From CAZAYB01 sp964489215 (GTDB lineage Bacteria; Planctomycetota; Phycisphaerae; Sedimentisphaerales; Anaerohalosphaeraceae), in contig CAZAYB010000066.1 of the NCBI GenBank assembly GCA_964489215.1, forward strand, positions 1 through 13,022: DNA of 13,022 bases, given 5' to 3'. Both the position numbers and the translations under genes were made by a program. Each line of letters opens with the position of its first letter. The first letter of the stretch is position 1. Below the pieces are notes generated by a model. The model was not told where the DNA came from, made no database searches, and worked only from the letters and a program-made list of their open reading frames with translations. Shown one piece after another: positions 6,050 to 13,022 of the stretch.

Positions 6050-7603
6050 TTATTTTTTTGCCAGAGCTCCGGTCGGGCAATTTTCAACGCACTGCAGAGC
6101 GCAAGCAGTAAGGCCATCTTTGAGTTTTTCATCAAACGGCACGGCGACCTTAACATTAAATCCGCGGCCAATAAATGCTAGTCCCAATTTTTCAGAATTT
6201 TTCTGAGCGATTTTGATACATATCCCGCAGTCGATACATTTTGCAGGTTCATAAATGATTTCCGGGTGGTTGTGATGGATCTCAAATGGTCTTGTTTTGC
6301 CTTTATAAGCGCTGGGGGAGGCGTTGAATTCTGTTCCGAGTTTTCTTAGCTTACAGCTGTGTTTTTTTCTGCAGTCGCAATGGAGGCATCTTTGAGCTTC
6401 CTTCAGTGCTTCCTGACTGGAGTAACCTTGCTTTTGTGAGGTTGGAACAACAGTTTTTTCGCTGCTTGCAGTCTGTGCCAGATCGGCGAGTTTTTCCGGG
6501 GGCAGTATTCCCATTTTTGTAGCAAAGGTTTTCCTGTTAAAGTCGAGAGGCTGATTATCGAGGTATTTTTTTATCGCCAAAGCGGCTTGTTTTCCATCTC
6601 CTACGGAACGTACTGTGAGCTTTCTTTTTCTTATAATATCCCCGCCTGCAAAAATTTTAGGGTTTTTTGTCTGGAAAGTTTTTAAGTCTGCTTTTAAACG
6701 GTCCGTGTTTTTTTCAATGGGCAGCCAGGGTACGGGGTTTTTTTGTAAGTCGCCGGTTGCAATAAATACGGCGTCATAATTTTCGAGAATCTTTTCAAAT
6801 TTTATGTCTTTGCCTATGGTTGTGTTAAGTGAGAGGCTAAAGCCAGCGGCTTTTATTATTTCCATTTCCTTATCGAGAACATCAAGGGGCAGTTTGGTTC
6901 TCGATACATCTGTTCGAAGCTGTCCTCCGAGGTTGTTATTTGAGTCGTAAACCGTGCATTGAATGTCGAGTGTTCTTAAATAATATGCGGCGCTTATTCC
7001 GGCGGGTCCAGCTCCTATGACAGCAACATTTTGGCTGGGTCGTCCAAATTTTGGTTTATAGGGTGATTCGCTCGCAAGGTCCACATCAGCGACATATCGT
7101 TTGAGCAGACATATCGCAACCGGCTGGTCGTATCTTTTTCTTCGACATGCTTTTTCGCATGGTGCAGGACATATTCTGCCGAGTACGGCGGGTATGGGGA
7201 TGTCACGTTTAACAGTTTCAGCTGCCTGGGGTAAATTACCAGATTCGATTTGCCTGATCATTTCAGGAATATCCAATCCGGCGGGACATGCCAACTGACA
7301 TGGTGCAGTGCAGTCTCCGAGATGGTCACTTGCAAGCAGTTCGACAGCGGTTCGGCGGGCATCGAGCACCTTTTTTGTGTTGGTTTTTATTTTCATTCCA
7401 TCTTTAATCGGTGCGGCACATGAGGCAATGAGGGAAGATTCGCCCTGGACTTCAACAACGCAAACCATACAGCTTGTTGAATGATCGAATCCCGGCAGGT
7501 AACACATGGTTGGAATTTCAATCCCTGCGGTTTGTGCGGCCTGGAAGATTGTAGCTTCTGGAGGGGCCTGTATTTTTTTTTCGTCTATGTAAATTGTGGG
7601 CAT
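6050..7603 (-). CDS. 2Fe-2S / GltD-like FAD / ferredoxin redox subunit lacking the NAD(P) subdomain
   Basis: A 517-residue protein; ATG 7603, with AAGGTGG 7 nt upstream inside the end of the preceding gene. N-terminal NuoG/HydA-type 2Fe-2S domain with Cys34, Cys45, Cys48, Cys62. Next a GltD-type Fe-S domain: Cys98/102/106 and Cys145/149/153 (CPAPCEKAC), predicted to hold two 4Fe-4S clusters. Then FAD-binding VIGAGPAG (195-202) and, after only about 35 residues, FAGGD (318-322). In GltD, NfnB and relatives the NAD(P)-binding Rossmann fold with a GGGNxA motif, about 130-150 residues, sits between these; here it is missing. The C-terminal part has a Cys-rich RCLHCDC knuckle (406-417) and a ferredoxin-like CIDCGIC ... 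CVENCPTGAL pair. It probably relays electrons through FAD and Fe-S clusters with the NuoEF fusion protein encoded 2 nt upstream. Direct NAD(P)H use by this subunit looks unlikely. Confidence 0.87.
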   Translation of the reverse strand: MPTIYIDEKKIQAPPEATIFQAAQTAGIEIPTMCYLPGFDHSTSCMVCVVEVQGESSLIASCAAPIKDGMKIKTNTKKVLDARRTAVELLASDHLGDCTAPCQLACPAGLDIPEMIRQIESGNLPQAAETVKRDIPIPAVLGRICPAPCEKACRRKRYDQPVAICLLKRYVADVDLASESPYKPKFGRPSQNVAVIGAGPAGISAAYYLRTLDIQCTVYDSNNNLGGQLRTDVSRTKLPLDVLDKEMEIIKAAGFSLSLNTTIGKDIKFEKILENYDAVFIATGDLQKNPVPWLPIEKNTDRLKADLKTFQTKNPKIFAGGDIIRKRKLTVRSVGDGKQAALAIKKYLDNQPLDFNRKTFATKMGILPPEKLADLAQTASSEKTVVPTSQKQGYSSQEALKEAQRCLHCDCRKKHSCKLRKLGTEFNASPSAYKGKTRPFEIHHNHPEIIYEPAKCIDCGICIKIAQKNSEKLGLAFIGRGFNVKVAVPFDEKLKDGLTACALQCVENCPTGALAKK

Positions 7604-7605
7604 TT

Positions 7606-9957
7606 TTATTCCACCTTAACGGCATTTTCGGGACATACGGCTTTGCATGTATCGCAACGGATACATTTTTCGTCATCAATTTCGTGTTTTTGATAGGGTT
7701 TAATTTTTATGGCATCAACGGGGCACTTCTGTGCACAGATTGTGCAGCCTATGCAGTCTTCGGTGACAGTGTAGTGGATGAGGTCGGGACATTTGCCGGC
7801 GGGGCATTTTCCATCGATATGGGCCTGGTATTCATTGCGGAAAAATTTTATGGTTGAAAGAACGGGATTTGGTGCGGTTTTTCCAAGTCCGCAAAGACTT
7901 GTTTCCTTGATTTTGTGTGCGAGGTCCTCAAGCTTTTCGATGTCTCCTTTTTTTCCATTACCTGAGCATATGTTTTCCAGAATTTCCAGCATTCTAAGTG
8001 TTCCAACTCTACAGAAAGTACATCTTCCGCATGACTGGTCCTGGGTGAACTCGAGGAAATATTTTGCAATGTCGACCATGCAGTCACTTTCATCGAGAAC
8101 GACCAAGCCACCTGAGCCCATTATTGCACCGGCGTTTGTTAGTGATTCGTAATCGACGCTTATGTCGCTTAGTTTTTCAGGGAGGCAACCTCCTGACGGC
8201 CCGCCTATTTGTACAGCCTTGAATTTGAGGTCAGATCCTATCCCGCCTCCTATGTTCTGCACGATTTGTCGGACGGTTACTCCCATCGGCACTTCGATTA
8301 GTCCGCCTCTTGCGACTTTTCCTGCAAGAGCGAAGACCTTTGTTCCTTTGCTTTTTTCGGTACCCATTTTTGCATATTCGGTGCCCATGTTTTGCATTAT
8401 CCATGGTACGGCTGAGTATGTTTCGACGTTGTTAATGAGCGTCGGTTTTTGCCAGAGTCCTTTTTGAGCAGGGTAAGGCGGCCGAAATCTGGGCATACCT
8501 CTTTTGCCCTGAATGCTTGCTAAAAGGGCAGTTTCTTCTCCGCATACAAAGGCGCCTGCACCGGGTACAATAGAAATTTCCAGGTCGAAATCTGTTCCGA
8601 GAATTTTTTTTCCGAGCAGGTTTTGTTCTTTGCATTTTTGTATCGCCTTTGTAAGTCTTTCAACGGCGAGCGGGTATTCGCTTCGAATGTAGATGCAGCC
8701 TGTTTTGGCTTTTACGGCGTATGCGGCGATAATCATACCCTCAAGTATTCTGAACGGATATGATTCCATCAGCATTCTGTCCATGAACGCTCCCGGGTCT
8801 CCTTCGTCACCGTTGCAGACGATATATTTTTCAGTTTCATTTTGTGAGGCAACTGCGGACCATTTCAGATGTGCGGGGTAGCCTGCTCCTCCCCTTCCGC
8901 GGAGGCCGCTTTGTTTAACCTGTTCAATTATTTGCTGTGAAGACATACTGGTAATGCATTTTTTGAGAGCCTTAAAACCGCTTCCCTGTTTATATTCTTC
9001 AATGTCGAGGGGGTCAAGTACGCCGCAGTTTTCTGTTGCTATGTGCTTTTGTGTACCGAGGAAATCTTTGAGCTGTCCTTCTCTTACATTTACGGGGTAT
9101 TGGTGGATATCTTCTGTTACAGAATCGGTGAGGACGCGGTCAAGTACAAGCGAAGAGTAGTTTATGAATTTTTTCAGCGGGTTCTGTGTTGATAAATGTT
9201 TTATCAGAATAGGTTTTACCTGCTGCGGCTCTACCTTAGTGTAAAGATGATTTTTTCCTGTAGTTTCAACAATTTCCAAAAGCGGAGTCTGGTAGCACAT
9301 ACCGACACATCCGACTCTTTTTATTCTTGCATTTATGCCGGTCTGTGCAAGAGCTTGTGTAAGTGCATTTTTGATTTTTCCACTTCCGCGTGCGATGCAG
9401 CAAGAGCCAAGTCCTATTCTGACCTCCGGGATAGGATAATGTTCGGGTACCGCTTTTTGTTCGGCTTTTTTTTGTTTGGTTTTTTTTGAATTAAGGAATG
9501 TGTCCAGCACCTTATCGACAGTTGATGGAGTTACATGTCCATATGTCAAGCTATCAATCTGAACAGCAGGGGCGAGTGTGCAGCATCCGAGGCAGGCTAC
9601 TTTTTCGACGGTGAAAAGTCTGTCGGCATCGGTGTCGTGGTCTTCGTCTATTTTTAGTGTACGTTTGAAAGCGTCATAAACTCTTGCTGATCCTTTTACG
9701 TGGCATGCGGTTCCGACGCATACGCTTATTCGATGTTTTCCAGCTGGTTTGTGTCTGAAGAAATCATAAAATGTTGACACTCCGGCGATGTCGGCGGGAG
9801 TTATGTCAGTTTTAATGGAAATATCCCTGAGTACATTTTGCGGCAGATATCCGTAATGAGCCTGTACGGACTGCAGGATTTCGAGCAGTTTGTGAGATTT
9901 GCAATAGCCTGCTGATATAAGCTCATCAATAAAATTTTGGTTTTTTTTCTGGTTCAC
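7606..9957 (-). CDS. NuoE-NuoF fusion, NADH-oxidising subunit with extra Fe-S domains (HydB/HndC-like)
   Basis: The 783-residue product starts at GTG 9957, overlapping the previous stop as GTGA, with GGGG at 9966-9969 as ribosome binding site. The frame also has a TTG at 9975 with no such site. Residues 10-155 are a NuoE thioredoxin-like 2Fe-2S domain (Cys80, Cys85, Cys122, Cys126). After a Lys-rich linker, a second thioredoxin-like domain (about 179-255) carries Cys186/187 and Cys217/221. The NuoF core follows: GRGGAGYP (354-361) for FMN, GDEGDPGAF (383-391), GAGAFVCGEETAL (466-478) for NADH, and the 4Fe-4S motif SCGRCTFC with Cys643/646/649 plus Cys689. The C-terminus is a two-cluster ferredoxin (Cys735/738/741/745 and 765/768/771/775). 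This layout is shared by HydB/HndC of bifurcating hydrogenases, StnB and related NADH-dependent modules. It likely oxidises NADH (or reduces NAD+) in the cytoplasm. Confidence 0.9.
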   Translation of the reverse strand: MNQKKNQNFIDELISAGYCKSHKLLEILQSVQAHYGYLPQNVLRDISIKTDITPADIAGVSTFYDFFRHKPAGKHRISVCVGTACHVKGSARVYDAFKRTLKIDEDHDTDADRLFTVEKVACLGCCTLAPAVQIDSLTYGHVTPSTVDKVLDTFLNSKKTKQKKAEQKAVPEHYPIPEVRIGLGSCCIARGSGKIKNALTQALAQTGINARIKRVGCVGMCYQTPLLEIVETTGKNHLYTKVEPQQVKPILIKHLSTQNPLKKFINYSSLVLDRVLTDSVTEDIHQYPVNVREGQLKDFLGTQKHIATENCGVLDPLDIEEYKQGSGFKALKKCITSMSSQQIIEQVKQSGLRGRGGAGYPAHLKWSAVASQNETEKYIVCNGDEGDPGAFMDRMLMESYPFRILEGMIIAAYAVKAKTGCIYIRSEYPLAVERLTKAIQKCKEQNLLGKKILGTDFDLEISIVPGAGAFVCGEETALLASIQGKRGMPRFRPPYPAQKGLWQKPTLINNVETYSAVPWIMQNMGTEYAKMGTEKSKGTKVFALAGKVARGGLIEVPMGVTVRQIVQNIGGGIGSDLKFKAVQIGGPSGGCLPEKLSDISVDYESLTNAGAIMGSGGLVVLDESDCMVDIAKYFLEFTQDQSCGRCTFCRVGTLRMLEILENICSGNGKKGDIEKLEDLAHKIKETSLCGLGKTAPNPVLSTIKFFRNEYQAHIDGKCPAGKCPDLIHYTVTEDCIGCTICAQKCPVDAIKIKPYQKHEIDDEKCIRCDTCKAVCPENAVKVE

Positions 9958-9969
9958 TGTTTTTTCCCC
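9954..9969 (-). promoter_or_regulatory. GTGA stop-start overlap and ribosome binding site for the NuoE-NuoF gene
   Basis: On the minus strand the TGA stop of the propeller gene (9956-9954) overlaps a GTG (9957-9955) that opens the NuoE-NuoF frame. A GGGGA stretch sits 8 nt before that GTG. This four-base overlap is a standard translational-coupling arrangement and is the reason the GTG is preferred over the TTG 18 nt further upstream. Confidence 0.65.
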
Positions 9970-11678
9970 AGACAATATAAGTTATTTTTCGTTCTTATGA
10001 AGATTCTTCCCTGCATGAAGGCAGGGGTTGCGAAAGCTCCTTCCTGGAGGAAGCATTCTGATACCTGTCTGTATTCGGGTCCGTTGTTTATTATTATTGT
10101 TTTTCCATCGAGAGAAACGAGGTATATAAGCTGTTTGACAAGTGAAGGTGAAGCGTTGAACTGATAATCGAGCTGTTTTGAGTAGACAACTGACCCGTCT
10201 TCAGCATTGAGGCAGGTAAGCAAGCCATAGGTTTGCAAAAGCCAGATATGTTTTCCATCGCTTAATGGGGAACAAATATCAGGCAAACCTTCGTATGTCT
10301 GCCATGCGATGTTTTTGTCTGTGAGGTTTCCGGTTGCGTTGGGGTTTATTGCAGAGAGCTTGTCGTAAGGTGAAAGAGCTATTACATAATCACCTGTATA
10401 TATTGGTGAAGCGGCGACGTCTGCGCCGAGGCATTCGAGCCGCCAGATTTCTGCTCCGTTTGATGGCCGATGGGAAATAGCGAAAGGCTCTGCGAGAGTG
10501 AGCAGCTGAAAGTTATCCTGATCGATTTTTACAACAACAGGTGAAGCCCATGAGTTTGCGACGGGTCTTGGCGTTTCGTAGACTTTTACTCCTGTCATGG
10601 AGTCGAGAGCAATGAGCGAACTTTTGCCAGCATCGGGCATTGACTGATCGAACTGAATGATTACCTTGTCCTGGAACATTGCCAGGGAACTTGCATAACC
10701 GTAAGCGCTGTCTGGTATTTGGAGGCTTTTTTCCCATACTTTTTCACCTTTATAGTCAAAGGCAGCGATATCGCCTGAGGCGAATACGGCGTATGCTCTT
10801 TGGCCGTCAGTAACCATCGTAGGTGCGGCGTATCCTGTGTCCTCCATGACGTTTATTTTATCGGTGTAGTCTTTTTGCGGGGTGACATTTCCGGTCCAGA
10901 GCAGTTTTCCTGAGCCGGCGTCATAACAGTATACCTGTCTTTGTTTTTCATCTGCACCTGAAAGGAAGATTCTGTCGTTCCATAGAACAGGTGAACTGTA
11001 TCCCGACAATGGAACGGCGGATTTCCAGATAATGTTTTCACCTGTAGCTTCGTCCCAAAAGATGGGAATGTTTTCAGAAGTGCTTATTCCATTTCCCTGC
11101 GGTCCCCTGAAAGCAGGCCAGTTTTGGTTCCACTGCTGCCATGACGGAAAGGCAGGGGCAGTGCTGTTAGAGAAGTTAATAATCGGTGCCGAGGCGAAAT
11201 ACAAGGCGCCTGAGGCGGCTATAAATGCAGCCAATGTTATGGACCATCTGGTTAAAGTAAAATTTATAAGCTGATTTTTTTGCTGATGGGTCTGCTCATC
11301 GAGCTGAGGGGGTGAATCCTTCAAAGCGGCGCTGATTTTGACGGCGGCTACGAAGACGGCCAAACCTGCAATTAACAGGATTGTCGATCTGTTCATATAT
11401 TTCCAGTAGTCAAGCTGAGCCTGTCTGATTTTTTTGTCAAGTGATCTTATTTCAGAGAGCAGAGCCTCATCGGAGGGGGTTTGCCTCAGCTGTGTTTTCA
11501 TTGTTTCAAGACGTTCACTTCTTAACGGTTCAAGAAGATATGCTTTTAGAAATATAACAACAATAACAGATGCGATTATAATTGAGAAAATTGCAGCTAC
11601 TGCAGCTACGGAAACGGCAGTTGAGCGCCATTGTTTTTTGTATTTTGAATTTGATATTTCCGGGCTATGGTTGTCCAT
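9954..11678 (-). CDS. membrane-anchored PQQ-like beta-propeller protein
   Basis: A 574-residue protein. Two adjacent ATGs (11681, 11678) fit; AGGA at 11684-11687 is 5 nt from the second, so 11678 is used. After a basic N-terminus (KYKKQWR) come helix 1 (about 20-45), a charged coiled-coil stretch (50-95), helix 2 (about 98-115) and helix 3 (about 145-165). The rest (about 185-574) is a beta-propeller of PQQ-like repeats: WPAFRGPQGNGIS opens it, then SGYSSPVLWNDRIFLSG, YCYDAGSGKLLW, APTMVTDGQRAYAVF, LIALDSMTGVKVYE, ASPIYTGDYVIAL and LTCLNAEDGSVVY. With three helices and a cytoplasmic N-terminus, the propeller should face the periplasm. PQQ-like propellers of this kind occur in planctomycetes and often lack cofactor, so the name does not show that PQQ is bound. 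Its start overlaps the upstream gene by 14 nt, suggesting coupled synthesis with the membrane Fe-S protein. Confidence 0.85.
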   Translation of the reverse strand: MDNHSPEISNSKYKKQWRSTAVSVAAVAAIFSIIIASVIVVIFLKAYLLEPLRSERLETMKTQLRQTPSDEALLSEIRSLDKKIRQAQLDYWKYMNRSTILLIAGLAVFVAAVKISAALKDSPPQLDEQTHQQKNQLINFTLTRWSITLAAFIAASGALYFASAPIINFSNSTAPAFPSWQQWNQNWPAFRGPQGNGISTSENIPIFWDEATGENIIWKSAVPLSGYSSPVLWNDRIFLSGADEKQRQVYCYDAGSGKLLWTGNVTPQKDYTDKINVMEDTGYAAPTMVTDGQRAYAVFASGDIAAFDYKGEKVWEKSLQIPDSAYGYASSLAMFQDKVIIQFDQSMPDAGKSSLIALDSMTGVKVYETPRPVANSWASPVVVKIDQDNFQLLTLAEPFAISHRPSNGAEIWRLECLGADVAASPIYTGDYVIALSPYDKLSAINPNATGNLTDKNIAWQTYEGLPDICSPLSDGKHIWLLQTYGLLTCLNAEDGSVVYSKQLDYQFNASPSLVKQLIYLVSLDGKTIIINNGPEYRQVSECFLQEGAFATPAFMQGRIFIRTKNNLYCLGKKQ

Positions 11679-13022
11679 CATTATCCTTTTTTAATTTTTT
11701 ATTTTGTCTTCTGAGCTGCTCTTTCGGGCATTTTGCAAAACATCTTCCGCAGGCGAAACAACTTGCGCGGTTTGGCTGGTAAAATTCTCTTTTTTTTCTG
11801 ATTGACGATTTTATAAGTGATGTTGATACAACCAGTGCCATGAAGGCGCCCAGGATCATGGAGCCTGTTTTGAATTGCGCTCTTATGGTATTTGCGTTTT
11901 GAAATAACTGTTCTTTTTTTTTGCCGGATGAGCGGAAAGCCTTGCTCGCATCGTTCATCTGCTTAATTTTTCCGTTATCTTCCATGTATATTCTTTCTGC
12001 GAGTATAACCTGCTGATTTGCACCCGCTAAAAGACCGCTTACCTTATACCCTATGTATATTCCGGCGGTGAGAATAACCGGTAAAAGTAAAATCATCACA
12101 AGCAGCCTTGCCTTGTCCAATGAATATGTTTTTTCGGACCAGTCGGCAGTTGGTTTGTCTATGGCGTTGAAGGGGCATGCGTTTTCGCATAGTCTGCATT
12201 TAATGCATTCGTCAGGTGTTATTGTGACCCGGTGTCTGGAAAGGGCAGAGCAGTGTCTGAAAATAACACCGAGCGGGCAAAGGAACCGGCAGTAAGGCCT
12301 GCCTATGAAGATTGATATCAGTGCAATACAAGCGGTGATAATTACAAGATTTACAAGTCCGTTTAACCTGAAGATTGAAATGAAAGGGTCGTATCGGCAA
12401 ATTATGAAAGATGTTTGGGTAACTGCGAAAAGCACGGCCAGGCCGAGATAGAGATAAGCGAAAAGTCTTAATCCAGCTTCCAGCCAAAGAGGTATATTGA
12501 GAGGTCTTAGCAAAACGGAATCCTGAACGGCTCCGAGGGGGCAGACGGCAGAGCAAAAGACTCTGCCAAAAAAGAGAGTGAAAATAATCGGCAGTATTAA
12601 AAAAGCAATTACGAAGAGGGGGACAGAATAGCTGGTATTAAATAAAGCGAGAGAGACATTTTGTATTGCCCCTATAGGGCAGATACAGCCTTTTCGATAG
12701 AATCCAAAGTATGCAATGGCAAAAATTACCAGTGCGAAAATAATTGAACGTTTTCTGATTTTGAGTACAAACCAAGCAGCTAAAATCATGGCGGCAATAA
12801 GTACGGCCAGGTCCACATATTCAGAGAATGTTGATTTTGGCTGCGCATCTTTAACGTAATCTACGGAGGGCATCTGATAGCCGCTTTCAAAATCCGGAGG
12901 CGGAAACCTTTCAACAGCGAATAAATTTGCGGTCAGGCAAAGCAGCGCAAAGGATATTAAAAATTGTCTCTTCGGAATAATTTGTGGGTTAAAATAGGTA
13001 GAATCTTTGCCTCCGCTCTGGA
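11665..13022 (-). CDS. NapH/NosR-like polytopic 4Fe-4S membrane protein (5' end outside window)
   Basis: The frame has an ATG at 12873 but stays open with no stop to the right edge (49 further codons). The extra residues include a signal-like hydrophobic stretch (KRQFLISFALLCLTANLFA) and RFPPPDFESGYQ just before that ATG. So the true start is probably upstream, outside the window, and the 12873 start is likely wrong. Counting from 12873, at least six or seven membrane helices are visible (about 19-38, 43-59, 83-103, 132-152, 171-191, 256-276, 335-353). Conserved cysteine motifs: CICP (63-66), CSAVCP (107-112), CRFLCPLG (195-202), a ferredoxin site Cys223/226/229/233, and a C-terminal CFACGRCFAKCP site (372-383). 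These are the signature of NapH/NosR/CcoG-type proteins that pass electrons to or from the membrane. It is the first gene seen of the four-gene operon and overlaps the next gene's start. Confidence 0.85.
   Translation of the reverse strand, partial: QSGGKDSTYFNPQIIPKRQFLISFALLCLTANLFAVERFPPPDFESGYQMPSVDYVKDAQPKSTFSEYVDLAVLIAAMILAAWFVLKIRKRSIIFALVIFAIAYFGFYRKGCICPIGAIQNVSLALFNTSYSVPLFVIAFLILPIIFTLFFGRVFCSAVCPLGAVQDSVLLRPLNIPLWLEAGLRLFAYLYLGLAVLFAVTQTSFIICRYDPFISIFRLNGLVNLVIITACIALISIFIGRPYCRFLCPLGVIFRHCSALSRHRVTITPDECIKCRLCENACPFNAIDKPTADWSEKTYSLDKARLLVMILLLPVILTAGIYIGYKVSGLLAGANQQVILAERIYMEDNGKIKQMNDASKAFRSSGKKKEQLFQNANTIRAQFKTGSMILGAFMALVVSTSLIKSSIRKKREFYQPNRASCFACGRCFAKCPKEQLRRQNKKLKKDNDGQP

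Noticed and set aside
6050..7603. Possible glutamate synthase small subunit (gltD)
   Set aside because: The N-terminal 2Fe-2S domain, the C-terminal ferredoxin-like part, the missing NAD(P) fold and the NuoEF neighbour do not fit GltD, and no gltB is present.
7606..9957. Respiratory complex I (nuoEF) subunits
   Set aside because: The NuoE-NuoF fusion, C-terminal two-cluster ferredoxin and absence of any nuoA-N membrane genes point to a soluble bifurcating-type module instead.

Overview
This is a roughly 13 kb chromosomal window of moderate-to-low GC. It most likely comes from an anaerobic planctomycete of class Phycisphaerae (Sedimentisphaerales-like). The best clues are the two short dockerin-like segments in the large secreted protein (a D-x-N-x-D-C-x-(V/I) loop followed by an aromatic/W-L helix), which are very common in that group, and the long minus-strand redox operon. 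No rRNA, tRNA, CRISPR array, transposase or phage gene was seen. Taxonomy is inferred from protein style only.

Layout: everything from about 1 to 5981 is mostly plus strand, and everything from 6050 to the right edge is one minus-strand operon. The two blocks converge in a short gap at 5982-6049. The left edge holds the end of a beta-CASP metallo-beta-lactamase RNA-processing nuclease, then a small minus-strand DUF2007-like protein. Next is a compact plus-strand envelope cassette: a 49-residue entericidin-like lipoprotein that is easy to miss, a YqaE/Pmp3-type membrane peptide and a DUF2959 lipoprotein. A small exported zinc-ribbon protein sits on the minus strand. It is divergent from arfB (ribosome rescue hydrolase), which is followed by a lipoprotein with a secretin-like C-terminal region. 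A good sigma70-type promoter and a leader of about 220 nt precede a 701-residue secreted protein. That protein combines a cyclophilin peptidyl-prolyl isomerase, a dockerin-like module, eight SBBP-type beta-propeller repeats and a second dockerin-like module.

The minus-strand operon (read right to left) encodes four tightly packed proteins: a NapH/NosR-like polytopic 4Fe-4S membrane protein (5' end outside the window), a three-helix membrane-anchored PQQ-like beta-propeller protein, a NuoE-NuoF fusion with extra Fe-S domains, and a 2Fe-2S/GltD-like flavoprotein. Reading frames overlap or lie 2 nt apart throughout, so the products are probably made together. The set looks like an NADH-oxidising, possibly electron-bifurcating, soluble module coupled to a membrane polyferredoxin and an exported propeller. 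The GltD-like subunit appears to have lost its NAD(P)-binding subdomain while keeping the FAD-binding halves and all its cysteine clusters. This operon is the best candidate in the window for an undescribed system.
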